Assembly: GCF_000347775.1 (NCBI RefSeq)
Contig: NZ_APAT01000022.1
Span: 62,001-126,000 of the forward strand
DNA: 64,000 nt
From: Marinobacter santoriniensis NKSG1
GTDB taxonomy: Bacteria > Pseudomonadota > Gammaproteobacteria > Pseudomonadales > Oleiphilaceae
Reading direction: 5' to 3'
Position 1 is the stretch's first letter. Each line of letters starts with the position of its first letter. The position numbers and the translations under genes were made by a program. Shown in pieces: positions 17,280 through 26,165 of this stretch. The notes beneath the pieces were generated by a model that was not told the DNA's origin, searched no databases, and was given only the letters and a program-made list of their open reading frames with translations.

Positions 17280-17948
17280 TTAGAACTCGTCAGACACGGT
17301 GGCGGATAGATTACGGATACGGCGATTCCGGTACAGCATGGCTCCGATGGCGGAGGCAACCACAAAACCGGCCGCCCCCAGCAACACCGGGTAATGATTG
17401 GCATTTCCGAAGCCAGCCCCGGCCAGGGCAAACACCAGCATCTGGGGAATATACCCCAGCGCACTGCCGGCCAGAAACGGGAAGGCACGGATGCCGGAGG
17501 CTCCGCCCACCAGATTGGTCAGCAGGTTACTGCCCACCGGTAAGAGGCGGATGAGCATGATCTTCAACAGGGGATCTTCAATGACCGCCCGATCAAAGGC
17601 AGCCATTCGGCGGCCAAAACGGCGAGTAAGGGTCGGCCGCAGCAGAAGGCGAGCGGTATAGAAACACACAGCGGCGCCCAACGTGGTCGCCAGGGTGGAA
17701 AACACGGTTCCCAGGGAAACCCCCATCGCAAACCCACAGACAAAGGCCAGCAACTGGCGGGGGGCGCCCAGGGCGGTGTAAACGCCCCCGGCCAGGGCAA
17801 TCAACAGATATCCGGTTACCCCGTGTTCATTGAGGTACCGGGAAAGCTGCTGCTGGTCTGCCAGAACATCCAGCCAGCCCTGACTGATGGCAAACGCTCC
17901 CACGCCCGCCACCAGGAGAAAGAGAACGGGCTTCACCCAACGTTTCAT
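17280..17948 (-). CDS. VTT-domain (TVP38/TMEM64, DedA-related) membrane protein
   Basis: Inner-membrane protein of 222 residues with a signal-anchor-like first helix and several hydrophobic segments. The VTT core shows YTALGAPRQLLAFVCGFAMG, then RLLPVGSNLLTNLVGGASGI and LAGSALGYIPQMLVFALAG, matching re-entrant-loop motifs of the family. Related DedA/VTT proteins have been shown to flip polyprenyl-phosphate or phospholipid carriers. Here it sits between a dolichol/undecaprenyl-phosphate sugar synthase-like GT2 gene (1-base gap) and an ArnT-like transferase, which makes a role in moving the lipid-linked sugar or recycling the carrier plausible (inference). Confidence 0.85.
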   Translation of the reverse strand: MKRWVKPVLFLLVAGVGAFAISQGWLDVLADQQQLSRYLNEHGVTGYLLIALAGGVYTALGAPRQLLAFVCGFAMGVSLGTVFSTLATTLGAAVCFYTARLLLRPTLTRRFGRRMAAFDRAVIEDPLLKIMLIRLLPVGSNLLTNLVGGASGIRAFPFLAGSALGYIPQMLVFALAGAGFGNANHYPVLLGAAGFVVASAIGAMLYRNRRIRNLSATVSDEF

Positions 17949-17949
17949 A

Positions 17950-18696
17950 TCACGAGAGCCCGGTTTCCTGATGTTCGCTGATGCGGATGACCGGCGTCCG
18001 GCGAACCAGCCACATCACACCCAGCAGATCCACAAGGCCGACCCATGCGCGGTTCCAGGCGTTGTATTTGGAGACACCCTGTTCCCGGGGCCGGTGATTG
18101 ACTTCCACAACCTCCACCGTGCCACCCAGTGCCCGAACCAGCGCAGGAATGAACCGATGGCCATGGTTGAACCAGGGAAACGTCAGGAAGGTCTCCCGCG
18201 GCAGGAGTTTCAGTCCGCAACCGGTATCCGGGACGCCGTCGTGGAGCAGGGCATCCCGTACCCTGTTGGCGACCCGTGACTGGAACCGCTTCCAGGGCGT
18301 GTCCTTGCGGTTTTTCCGATAGCCCGCGACCACGTAGTCACGGGCTTCAATGGTTTCCGCCCTGGCCAGCATGGCGGGAATGTCGGCCGGGTCGTTCTGG
18401 CCATCGCCATCGATGGTCACAATGAGTTCGCCACGGGCATATTGGACACCGGTTTTAACCGCCGCGCTCTGTCCCCGGTTCTGGGCGTGCCGGACCGCTT
18501 GCAGCGGGCACTCCAGCGACCGGGCGGTCGACATGGCCACGTCCAGGGTCTGATCGCTGCTGCCATCGTCCACGACCACAATCTCGAATCCGGGATAGTC
18601 CTTCAGTGCCGCATGAATTTCGGTGATCAGCTTGCCAATGCTGTCCGATTCGTTCATGACGGGGATGACGACGGAAAAGGATTTACCTGAGCCCAT
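17950..18696 (-). CDS. Family 2 glycosyltransferase, polyprenyl-phosphate sugar synthase-like
   Basis: GT-A fold transferase of 248 residues. Key motifs are VVIPVMNESDSIGKL, VVVDDGSSDQT and TIDGDGQNDPADIP (nucleotide-sugar and metal binding), then GCGLKLLPRETF and HRFIPAL with a basic NHRPREQGVSKY stretch, as in DPM1/ArnC-like enzymes that load a sugar onto undecaprenyl phosphate on the cytoplasmic face. A hydrophobic segment near the C-terminus (WVGLVDLLGVMWLV) may be peripheral or membrane-inserted. It is first in the GT2-VTT-ArnT-like operon. Confidence 0.88.
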   Translation of the reverse strand: MGSGKSFSVVIPVMNESDSIGKLITEIHAALKDYPGFEIVVVDDGSSDQTLDVAMSTARSLECPLQAVRHAQNRGQSAAVKTGVQYARGELIVTIDGDGQNDPADIPAMLARAETIEARDYVVAGYRKNRKDTPWKRFQSRVANRVRDALLHDGVPDTGCGLKLLPRETFLTFPWFNHGHRFIPALVRALGGTVEVVEVNHRPREQGVSKYNAWNRAWVGLVDLLGVMWLVRRTPVIRISEHQETGLS

Positions 18697-18707
18697 TGTG
18701 ATGTGAC

Positions 18708-18890
18708 CTAGCCTTGAAGATTCTTGGCCGGCGCAGAGGCCGGCCAGGTTGAAAAAGTATCGCCCGGAAAACTTAAGAGAGACTTAAGGTAGCTCATAAT
18801 CCCCCGTTCCGCTTCCAAAGCGGTCACGAGGGCCATCATCAGCGACAGCAATACGACGAGACAGAACCGGGCATCCGAGGGACCGGTCAT
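18708..18890 (-). CDS. Possible small membrane protein directly downstream of mnmE
   Basis: A 60-codon open frame starts with an ATG one base after the mnmE stop codon and encodes a hydrophobic stretch (RFCLVVLLSLMMALVTALEA). No family recognised and no clear ribosome site. It contains a 7-bp GC hairpin at 18726-18745 (GGCCGGC / GCCGGCC) near its 3' end. It may be translated by coupling with mnmE or may simply be non-coding sequence at an insertion junction. Confidence 0.25.
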   Translation of the reverse strand: MTGPSDARFCLVVLLSLMMALVTALEAERGIMSYLKSLLSFPGDTFSTWPASAPAKNLQG

Positions 18891-18891
18891 A

Positions 18892-20262
18892 TTATTTACC
18901 GATACAGAAACTGGAGAAAATTTTACCAAGCAGTTCATCCGGTGTCAGGTGACCGGTGATTTCACCCATTGCGTCCTGGGCACTGCGGAGGTCCTCTGCC
19001 AGTAATTCCCCGGCTCCGAATCCCTCCAGTTGCGATTGTCCCTGACGCAGTGAATCCTGCGCCCGTTCCAGCGCATCCAGGTGACGCCGCCGGGCCAGGA
19101 AGCCGCCTTCGGTAGTGGTGACAAATCCCATGCACTGTTTCAGGTGATCCCGGAGAACCTCCAGACCCTCGGCCGATTTAGCCGCCAGGCGAATCACGGG
19201 CGCAGCCTGATGGGGCTCGGAAGCAATGCCCACCGGTTCACCGGACAGATCGACCTTGTTTCGAATAACGGTAATGGGCGCGCCCGCTGGCAGACGGTCG
19301 ATGAAATCCGGCCAGATATCGCGGGGTTCCGTCTTGTCCGTCGTGGTCGCATCCACCATCAGGAGAATACGGTCGGCACCGCGGATTTCTTCCCAGGCCC
19401 GGGCAATACCGATCTGCTCCACCTCATCGGGACTGTCCCGCAGACCCGCGGTGTCGATGATGTGCAGCGGCATGCCATCAATGTGGATATGTTCCCTGAG
19501 GACGTCACGGGTGGTGCCCTCGATGGCAGTGACAATGGCGGCCTCCCGACCTGCCAGAGCATTGAGAAGACTGGATTTTCCGGCATTGGGCCGGCCCGCG
19601 ATCACCACTTTCATACCGTCCCGAAGAATGGTTCCCTGCTGGGCTTCCTGCAGGATCGCACCAACCTGTTCGATGAGATCGTTCAGGTCCGCCGCCACTT
19701 TGCCATCGGCGAGAAAATCGATTTCTTCCTCGGGAAAATCGATAGCCGCTTCGACGTAGATTCGAAGATGCGTAACGGCCTCCACCAACGCATCAATGCG
19801 CCGGGAAAACACACCCTGCATCGATCGTACCGCACACCGGGCTGCCTGCTCGGAACTGCTCTCGATCAGATCGGCAATGGCCTCGGCTTGCGCCAGGTCC
19901 AGTTTGTCGTTCAGGAACGCCCGCTCGGAAAACTCCCCGGGCCGGGCAAGTCGGGCACCCAGGCTGCATACCTCCCGAAGCAGGAGGTCAAGAATGACGG
20001 TGCCACCATGGCCCTGTAACTCGAACACGTCCTCGCCGGTAAAGGAGTGCGGGTTCGGGAAAAACAGTCCGATGCCCTCGTCAATCAGTGCGCCCCGGGA
20101 ATCCTGGAAGGGACCGTAGTGAGCGTAGCGGGGACGGGGCCGGAAGCCAAGCATGGTTTCAGCAATTGCCCGGGCTTTCGGACCGGAAACACGAACGATA
20201 CCGACGCCGGCCTGGCCGGGGGCGGTGGCAATTGCGGCAATGGTATCGGTGGTGTGCTGCAT
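18892..20262 (-). CDS. mnmE: tRNA modification GTPase MnmE
   Basis: GTPase partner of MnmG in cmnm5U34 tRNA modification. The 456 residues comprise the N-terminal tetrahydrofolate-binding domain, a helical domain and an inserted G domain with G1 [10 protein letters not shown] (about residue 225), G3 [13 protein letters not shown] and G4 NKVD, ending in the obligatory FCIGK whose Cys is conserved. It is full length. A second, decayed copy of the last 60 or so codons lies at 11384-11575. yidC is 77 bases upstream, separated by a hairpin. Confidence 0.98.
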   Translation of the reverse strand: MQHTTDTIAAIATAPGQAGVGIVRVSGPKARAIAETMLGFRPRPRYAHYGPFQDSRGALIDEGIGLFFPNPHSFTGEDVFELQGHGGTVILDLLLREVCSLGARLARPGEFSERAFLNDKLDLAQAEAIADLIESSSEQAARCAVRSMQGVFSRRIDALVEAVTHLRIYVEAAIDFPEEEIDFLADGKVAADLNDLIEQVGAILQEAQQGTILRDGMKVVIAGRPNAGKSSLLNALAGREAAIVTAIEGTTRDVLREHIHIDGMPLHIIDTAGLRDSPDEVEQIGIARAWEEIRGADRILLMVDATTTDKTEPRDIWPDFIDRLPAGAPITVIRNKVDLSGEPVGIASEPHQAAPVIRLAAKSAEGLEVLRDHLKQCMGFVTTTEGGFLARRRHLDALERAQDSLRQGQSQLEGFGAGELLAEDLRSAQDAMGEITGHLTPDELLGKIFSSFCIGK

Positions 20263-20285
20263 GGCAGTGGCTTTCCTTCGAAATA

Positions 20286-20312
20286 ACAGAGGCTCCCGGA
20301 AGGAGCCTCTGT
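20286..20312 (-). terminator. Hairpin between yidC and mnmE
   Basis: Perfect 11-bp stem ACAGAGGCTCC / GGAGCCTCTGT with a 5-base loop; on the minus strand it is followed by TATTTCG, so it is a weak or partial terminator that may tune read-through from yidC into mnmE. Confidence 0.6.
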
Positions 20313-20339
20313 CGGATCAGCATCAAGACATTAGCCGGG

Positions 20340-22052
20340 TCAGCTCTTCTTGGCTGCCGTTTCCGCCTCGATCTTGCGGGTAATGTAGTACTGCTGGGTG
20401 ATCGACAGGATGTTGTTGGTCAGCCAGTACAGAACCAGACCCGCCGGGAACCACAGGAAGAAGACGGTGAAGACCAGAGGCATCAGCTTCATGATCTTGG
20501 CCTGCATCGGATCCGGTGGTGTCGGGTTCAGATGGGTCTGCAGGAACATGCTGGCGCCCATCAGAATCGGCAGTATGAAATACGGGTCCATCTGTGACAG
20601 ATCGTGGATCCACAGGATGAACGGTGCATGCCGCAACTGCACACTCTCAAACAGAACCCAGTACAGCGAGATGAAGACCGGCATCTGAACCAGGATTGGC
20701 AGACAGCCGCCCAGCGGATTGATTTTCTCCCGCTTGTATAGCCCCATCATCTCCTGCGACATTCGTTGACGGTCGTCCCCGTAGAGCTCCTTCAGGCGAG
20801 TAAGCTGAGGTGCCACCGCCCGCATCTTCGCCATTGACCGGTAGCTGGTGGCGGACAGATGGAAAAACAGCGCCTTGACACAGACCGTCAACAGAATGAT
20901 CGATACACCCCAGTTGCCAAGCAGTCCGTGGAACCACTGGAGCACGTAGAACAGCGGCAGGGAGATAAAGAACAGCCAGCCGAAATCGACGGTGCGGTCG
21001 AGATTCGGCGCAACGGTTTCAAGACGGTCAATGATCTTGGGGCCGACATAGATATTGCCGCCGACCTCGGCGGTTTCTCCGGGCGCAACTTCAGTTGCCG
21101 GATAGACGAATCCCATGACATTGAGATTGCCGCGATGGGTACTCTGGAACTGGGCCGGAACGTCTTTCGTGGGAATCCAGGCACTCAGGAAGTAATGCTG
21201 GAGAAACGCCATCCAGCCACCATTGACCGTGCGGTTGATCTTGGTGTCCTTGAGGTCATCCAGGCTGTGCTTCTCATAGGGATCTTCCGGTGAACTGAGC
21301 ACCAGTCCCAAAAACGAGCGAATGCCCATGCTGGTCTGCGCAGTGGGATCCGGAGACTGATCGCGAACAATCTTGCCGGTGAAGTTCGCTTTCCAGGGTT
21401 GGTTCGAGGTGTTGTCGATCAGGTAACGAACACCGATCTCATAGCTGTCCCGCTGGAACTGATAGCGCTTGGTGATTTTGACGCCATTGTCGGCAACGAA
21501 CGTCAGGTCGACGGTCAGTTGATCGGCACCGTCCTCCAGCTGGTAGCTGGTGGCCCGACTCTGGTAGACCGGTGCATCGCCATTACGCTGGCTGTCCGGT
21601 CCGTCCTTGCCAATGAGTCCACTTTCCAGAACGTAGGTACGGTCCCGGGTATTGTTCAGCAGGTTCAGGGATTCCTTGCTGTTCAGGGACTTGGAGTAAT
21701 TAAGCAGGGAGGCCTGAACCAGGTTGCCACTGACACGATCGATTTTCAGATTATAGACGTCAGTGCGGACCGTGATGTAGCGATTTTCAACCTGGTTGCC
21801 ATCAGTCGCGACCGGCGCATTGGATTGATGGGTTTCCGGGGTGGTCAGCTCTTCGCCGGTGGCTGTGCCCGGGTTCTCTCCGGGGAGCTGCATGCCGTCA
21901 GTACCACTGTGGGAAGAAGACCCTTCCGCCTGGGACACCTGTGCCGTTTCGGTCGGTTTGGGTGCCTGGTGATAATCCTCGTTCCAGGCCAGCACCATCA
22001 GATAACTGACAATCGCCAGGCCGGCAAACAATACAATGCGTTTAATATCCAT
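20340..22052 (-). CDS. yidC: Membrane protein insertase YidC
   Basis: Inner-membrane insertase of 570 residues that works with or without SecYEG. Start at the ATG at 22052 (MDIKRIVLFAGLAIVSYLMV), the standard YidC beginning; the frame extends upstream but into yidD. It has the N-terminal helix, a large periplasmic beta-sandwich domain (about 60-340) and the C-terminal five-helix core (GLLGNWGVSIILLTVCVKAL, GGCLPILVQMPVFISLYWVL, LPILMGASMFLQ, FFLWFPAGLVLYWLTNNILS). The rpmH-rnpA-yidD-yidC-mnmE order is the classic origin-proximal arrangement. Confidence 0.97.
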   Translation of the reverse strand: MDIKRIVLFAGLAIVSYLMVLAWNEDYHQAPKPTETAQVSQAEGSSSHSGTDGMQLPGENPGTATGEELTTPETHQSNAPVATDGNQVENRYITVRTDVYNLKIDRVSGNLVQASLLNYSKSLNSKESLNLLNNTRDRTYVLESGLIGKDGPDSQRNGDAPVYQSRATSYQLEDGADQLTVDLTFVADNGVKITKRYQFQRDSYEIGVRYLIDNTSNQPWKANFTGKIVRDQSPDPTAQTSMGIRSFLGLVLSSPEDPYEKHSLDDLKDTKINRTVNGGWMAFLQHYFLSAWIPTKDVPAQFQSTHRGNLNVMGFVYPATEVAPGETAEVGGNIYVGPKIIDRLETVAPNLDRTVDFGWLFFISLPLFYVLQWFHGLLGNWGVSIILLTVCVKALFFHLSATSYRSMAKMRAVAPQLTRLKELYGDDRQRMSQEMMGLYKREKINPLGGCLPILVQMPVFISLYWVLFESVQLRHAPFILWIHDLSQMDPYFILPILMGASMFLQTHLNPTPPDPMQAKIMKLMPLVFTVFFLWFPAGLVLYWLTNNILSITQQYYITRKIEAETAAKKS

Positions 22053-22056
22053 AGGA

Positions 22057-22305
22057 TTACTGTCTGGTCTGGGGGGTTTGAGTGAAACGCTCAGTGCCTG
22101 GAACCGGATCGTAGCCGCCTTCACTCCAGGGATGACACCTGCCCAGACGTTTCATGGTCAGATAGGAGCCTTTCAGCGCTCCATGATGACTGATGGCCTC
22201 AACGGCGTATTGCGAGCAGGTGGGATAATGGCGGCAGTGACTCGCCATCATGGGACTGATTGCGTACTGATAGAAGCGAATGGGCAGAAGCAATAGTTTG
22301 CGCAT
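22057..22305 (-). CDS. yidD: Membrane protein insertion efficiency factor YidD
   Basis: Small membrane-associated protein of 82 residues with the family core [22 protein letters not shown] and [15 protein letters not shown]; the three conserved Cys are present. It assists YidC-dependent insertion. Its ATG overlaps the rnpA stop codon by one base (TAATG), implying translational coupling. Confidence 0.96.
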   Translation of the reverse strand: MRKLLLLPIRFYQYAISPMMASHCRHYPTCSQYAVEAISHHGALKGSYLTMKRLGRCHPWSEGGYDPVPGTERFTQTPQTRQ

Positions 22306-22712
22306 TACCCTGTTCCTCTACCGGCAGGCTGTGACTCAGCTGCACGGGATGGCGATGACTGGTGGTATTTCTTTTTCAGGCGGCGCCAGAGATCGTTCAG
22401 GATGCTCTGAAGGGTCGGATTATCGAGAGAGGCCAGTCCCTGCCTGCCAAGGAGCACGATATCCACGCCGGGCAGGTCGTTCTGGTGTCTGAACGTTTCC
22501 CTGACCTGGCGTTTGACCCGGTTTCTCTGGACCGCGAGCTTGAGGTTCCGTTTGGAAAACACCAAACCGACCCTGGCATGACCGAGATCATTCGGTGTAG
22601 CCAGGATCAGAAAGTTCCGGTGCGGAACCTTCAGCTTAACGTCGTCGAAGACTTTGCTGTAATCCGCAGGCCGTAACAGACGGTGTGATTTCGGAAAACC
22701 CAAAGCCTTCAT
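22305..22712 (-). CDS. rnpA: Ribonuclease P protein component
   Basis: Protein subunit of RNase P, 135 residues, binding the RNA subunit during 5' maturation of tRNAs. The conserved RNP box appears as [18 protein letters not shown] with upstream [11 protein letters not shown]. The C-terminal tail after about residue 115 ([20 protein letters not shown]) is low-complexity and extends beyond the folded domain. rpmH ends 14 bases upstream. Confidence 0.96.
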   Translation of the reverse strand: MKALGFPKSHRLLRPADYSKVFDDVKLKVPHRNFLILATPNDLGHARVGLVFSKRNLKLAVQRNRVKRQVRETFRHQNDLPGVDIVLLGRQGLASLDNPTLQSILNDLWRRLKKKYHQSSPSRAAESQPAGRGTG

Positions 22713-22726
22713 CAGGCGATCAGGGC

Positions 22727-22861
22727 TTACGCGGACAGACGTGCGCGACCCTTGGCACGGCGACGGGACAGCACCTTGCGACCGTTGGCAGTGGCCATAC
22801 GGGCACGGAAACCGTGTACGCGCTTACGCTTCAGGACGCTCGGTTGAAACGTTCTTTTCAT
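22727..22861 (-). CDS. rpmH: 50S ribosomal protein L34
   Basis: 44-residue basic protein [20 protein letters not shown], then [20 protein letters not shown], the near-invariant bL34 sequence. The start is the ATG at 22861; the longer frame to 22963 is upstream non-coding sequence. It is the first gene of the rpmH-rnpA-yidD-yidC cluster, transcribed away from oriC. Confidence 0.98.
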   Translation of the reverse strand: MKRTFQPSVLKRKRVHGFRARMATANGRKVLSRRRAKGRARLSA

Positions 22862-22963
22862 GGTGACGATCTCACAATTCAAAGTTTGGAATTCAGTAAC
22901 TGGCTGGAAAATGTACAGCCAAAACAGGAGCGGCATTCTATGCAACTGGCGGGGAAAATTCAA

Positions 22964-23507
22964 TGGTTATTGCCAGTGACGCAACGGATTTTGTGGCGGG
23001 TGGGGCGAATCGTTCGACACTAACAAATTCAGTAAGTCTTTTATGAATTCTTTAAGGATTTATTATTACTGTTATTAGGCTCGACGTTTTCTGTGGATAA
23101 CCGGTTTTTAGTCTGAATAATCAAAAGATTGGTCCGTTGACAAGGGTTGTGACAAGACGGTCTGAGGTCTGTGGACGAACGCCTTATGAAATGTGGGAAA
23201 GTGGCGAAGGGTTTTGAAACCGGAGTTGTCCACGGATCCGTCCCGGGGTTTCACACAGGCTTGAGGGCAGGCTATACACACAGGGCTGTGTGTAACTCAA
23301 CGGGAAAGAATTTGCTGTACACAAGGCTGTCAGTAAGTCTGTAACAGATTGGTTTTAAAATAAATAAATTTCCACAGGCTGTTCATGACTCCGGATTTGG
23401 GCTTTCACTGCCGGGCCAGCTCGGGGTAGAATTCGAGGTCTTCTCTTGCTGCCGGAGGCTCGTTGTCCGGTACTAAGACTTTTCAGTGAATTCGGGAGTG
23501 GGCGGTC
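22964..23507. other. Chromosomal replication origin region (oriC) between rpmH and dnaA
   Basis: Non-coding spacer flanked by rpmH and dnaA, the usual origin position in Pseudomonas-type chromosomes. A perfect DnaA box TTATCCACA lies on the minus strand at 23092-23100. Near matches are at 23170-23178, 23192-23200, 23226-23234, 23272-23280, 23287-23295, 23315-23323 and 23368-23376. AT-rich stretches suitable for unwinding lie at about 23030-23080 and 23348-23372. The latter, next to the box cluster, is the better unwinding-element candidate. The dnaA promoter must also lie here, but I could not single it out. Confidence 0.88.
23275..23294. repeat. Perfect inverted repeat with two DnaA-box-like arms inside oriC
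   Basis: TACACACAG-GG-CTGTGTGTA, 9-bp arms and a 2-base centre. The arms extend into CTATACACA and TGTGTGTAA, each one base off the relaxed box TTATNCACA, in head-to-head orientation. Confidence 0.75.
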
Positions 23508-24962
23508 GTGCCGAACAGCGTGTGGCATCAATGTCTTGACGTACTCCGGGACGAGTTTCCCGCACAGCAGTTCAATACCTGGTTGCGTCCCTTGCAGTCG
23601 GATCACCGGGACGGCCAGCTGGTATTGTTTGCCCCAAACCGGTTTGTCATGGATTGGGTCAACGAGAAATACCTGAGACGGATCGAGGAAGTACTGAAAG
23701 ATCTGAACGGGGGGCAGGCCCCGCGGGTCAATATGAAGGTTGGGTCCGCACCCCGGGAAGAAGCACCGGTGAGTCGTTCGCGGGATCCCCGGCCATCGGC
23801 CGGAAACCTTCGGGACGAGACCGGTGGCCAGGTCACGGAAGAGGAAAAAGGCGTTGCCGCAACGGTGGCGGGCAACTCAACGGTTCGTCCCAAAAACGGA
23901 GGCGATCGTCGGGAAGTTCAGGTTGAGGGGGATATCAAGCATCAGAGCTTCCTGAACGAAGGCTTCACCTTTGAGACGTTCGTCGAGGGTAAATCGAACC
24001 AGCTGGCGCGGGCAGCGTCCATGCAGGTGGCGGAAAATCCCGGTGGGGCCTACAACCCTCTGTTTCTCTATGGTGGTGTTGGTCTGGGTAAGACACACCT
24101 CATGCATGCAATCGGCAATGAAATCGTCCGGCGCAATCCCCGGGCCAAGGTGGCGTACCTGCGATCCGAGCGGTTCGTGGCGGATATGGTCAAGGCGCTG
24201 CAACTGAACGCGATCAATGAGTTCAAGCGGTACTACCGGTCGGTGGATGCGTTGTTGATCGATGACATCCAGTTCTTTGCCCGGAAGGAACGGTCCCAGG
24301 AAGAATTTTTCCACACCTTCAACGCTCTGCTGGAGGGTGGTCAACAGGTCATCGTAACCTGCGACCGGTTCCCGAAAGAGATTTCGGACATGGAGGAACG
24401 GCTCAAGTCCCGTTTTGGTTGGGGACTGACGGTGATGGTTGAACCGCCGGAGCTGGAAACCCGGGTTGCCATCCTCATGAAAAAGGCCGAACAGGCGAAT
24501 GTGAAGCTCAGCAGTGAAGCGGCGTTCTTTATTGCCCAGAAAATCCGGTCCAATGTCCGTGAGCTTGAAGGGGCGCTTCGTCTGGTGATAGCGAATGCTC
24601 ACTTCACCGGTTCCGAAATTACGCCTTCTTTTATTCGGGAAAGCCTCAAGGATCTCCTGGCCCTTCACGAAAAGCAGGTGAGCATCGACAACATTCAGAG
24701 AACCGTGGCGGAGTATTACAAGATCAAGGTTGCCGATCTGCTGTCCAAACGCCGGACACGCACCGTTACCCGACCGAGACAGGTTGCCATGTCGTTGTCC
24801 AAGGAATTGACCAATCACAGCCTGCCGGAAATCGGCGACGCCTTTGGCGGCCGGGATCATACGACGGTCCTGCATGCGTGCAAGAAGATACTGGAGCTGC
24901 AGGAGACGGATCCGGGTATCCGAGAGGATTATCAGAATTTTATGAGACTGCTGACCACCTGA
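23508..24962 (+). CDS. dnaA: Chromosomal replication initiator protein DnaA
   Basis: Initiator ATPase of 484 residues binding DnaA boxes and melting oriC. Domain I ([21 protein letters not shown]) is followed by a long, variable domain II (about 75-150), the AAA+ domain III with Walker [11 protein letters not shown] and Walker [10 protein letters not shown], and domain IV with the DNA-binding signature [18 protein letters not shown] start at 23508 preceded by GGGAG. It heads the dnaA-dnaN gene pair. Confidence 0.98.
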   Translation: MPNSVWHQCLDVLRDEFPAQQFNTWLRPLQSDHRDGQLVLFAPNRFVMDWVNEKYLRRIEEVLKDLNGGQAPRVNMKVGSAPREEAPVSRSRDPRPSAGNLRDETGGQVTEEEKGVAATVAGNSTVRPKNGGDRREVQVEGDIKHQSFLNEGFTFETFVEGKSNQLARAASMQVAENPGGAYNPLFLYGGVGLGKTHLMHAIGNEIVRRNPRAKVAYLRSERFVADMVKALQLNAINEFKRYYRSVDALLIDDIQFFARKERSQEEFFHTFNALLEGGQQVIVTCDRFPKEISDMEERLKSRFGWGLTVMVEPPELETRVAILMKKAEQANVKLSSEAAFFIAQKIRSNVRELEGALRLVIANAHFTGSEITPSFIRESLKDLLALHEKQVSIDNIQRTVAEYYKIKVADLLSKRRTRTVTRPRQVAMSLSKELTNHSLPEIGDAFGGRDHTTVLHACKKILELQETDPGIREDYQNFMRLLTT

Positions 24963-25023
24963 TGCGGGGCGTTGGCTGCTACATTCATCCTTCCAATCCA
25001 CAGATAGAAGAAAGCTGAGTGCC

Positions 25024-26127
25024 ATGAAACTGACGATCAGCCGTGAATCCCTGCTCACGCCTCTGCAAAGTATTGCCGGGGTGGTTGAGAAGAAACAGAC
25101 AATGCCCGTGCTGTCCAACGTACTGTTGGTGGCCGAAGACAATACGCTGACCATGACCGGAACCAACATGGAGGTTGAACTGGTTGGTCGGGTCACCCCG
25201 GTCCATGTGGATCAACCGGGGCGCATTACCGTTCCCGCCAGAAAGCTTTCGGATATCTGTCGGGCCCTGGGTGACGAGGCGCCGATTGAACTCTCCGTGG
25301 AGGGCGACCGGATGCATCTTCGGTCCGGGAACAGTCATTTCACCCTGTCCACGCTGCCCGCCGAACATTTTCCCAATGTGGAAGACGAGGACGAGAGTTT
25401 CCGTCTTGAGTTGCCACAAAAGGAATTGGGCCGGATGCTCGATGCCACGGCCTTTGCGATGGCCCAGCAGGATGTCCGTTATTATCTGAACGGTCTGCTT
25501 CTGGAAGTGTCTTCCGATCATGTTCGCACCGTGGCTACAGACGGTCACCGTCTGGCGATGGCGCACCTGGAACTGGCAACCAATTGTCCCGAGCTTCGGC
25601 AGGTAATTGTGCCCCGGAAAGGTGTCCTGGAGCTTGCCCGTTTGCTGGATGATGTCGAAACGCCGGTGACGCTGGTGATCGGAGACAACCATCTCCGCGC
25701 GACGGTTGGCGCCTACACCTTCACGTCGAAGCTGATCGAAGGCAAATTCCCGGACTACAACCGGGTCATCCCGCGCGGTGGCGACAAAATCGTCCTGGCA
25801 GACCGGGCAACGCTGAAGAATACCCTGCAGCGTGCGGGCATTCTGTCGCACGAAAATATCCGGGGTGTACGGCTGAACCTGTCGCCTAACCAGCTGGAAG
25901 TGTTCGCCAACAACCCGGACCAGGAACAGGCCGAAGACGCGCTCCCGGTGGAGTATCAGGGCGAATCACTGCAGATCGGGTTTAATGTAGGCTACCTGGT
26001 GGATGTGATGAACGCGCTGGATGATGACCAGGTGAAACTGACGCTGTCCAACCCGAACAGCAGCGCGTTGATCGAGTCGGAAAACGATAACCGGTGTCTG
26101 TACGTGGTCATGCCGATGCGGCTGTAG
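25024..26127 (+). CDS. dnaN: DNA polymerase III sliding clamp (beta subunit)
   Basis: 367-residue ring-forming processivity clamp. It begins MKLTISRESLLTPLQSIAGV and ends with the conserved VVMPMRL that lines the partner-binding cleft. It is 61 bases downstream of dnaA and probably co-transcribed. It is followed, unusually, by an ABC1-kinase gene rather than by recF. Confidence 0.98.
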   Translation: MKLTISRESLLTPLQSIAGVVEKKQTMPVLSNVLLVAEDNTLTMTGTNMEVELVGRVTPVHVDQPGRITVPARKLSDICRALGDEAPIELSVEGDRMHLRSGNSHFTLSTLPAEHFPNVEDEDESFRLELPQKELGRMLDATAFAMAQQDVRYYLNGLLLEVSSDHVRTVATDGHRLAMAHLELATNCPELRQVIVPRKGVLELARLLDDVETPVTLVIGDNHLRATVGAYTFTSKLIEGKFPDYNRVIPRGGDKIVLADRATLKNTLQRAGILSHENIRGVRLNLSPNQLEVFANNPDQEQAEDALPVEYQGESLQIGFNVGYLVDVMNALDDDQVKLTLSNPNSSALIESENDNRCLYVVMPMRL

Positions 26128-26165
26128 CCGATCTGTCAGGGACCGGATACGGGAGAGAGAACACC

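Noticed and set aside
15853..17283. 476-codon plus-strand frame
   Set aside because: Antisense to the ArnT-like transferase and dominated by His/Gln/Gly, a reverse-complement artefact.
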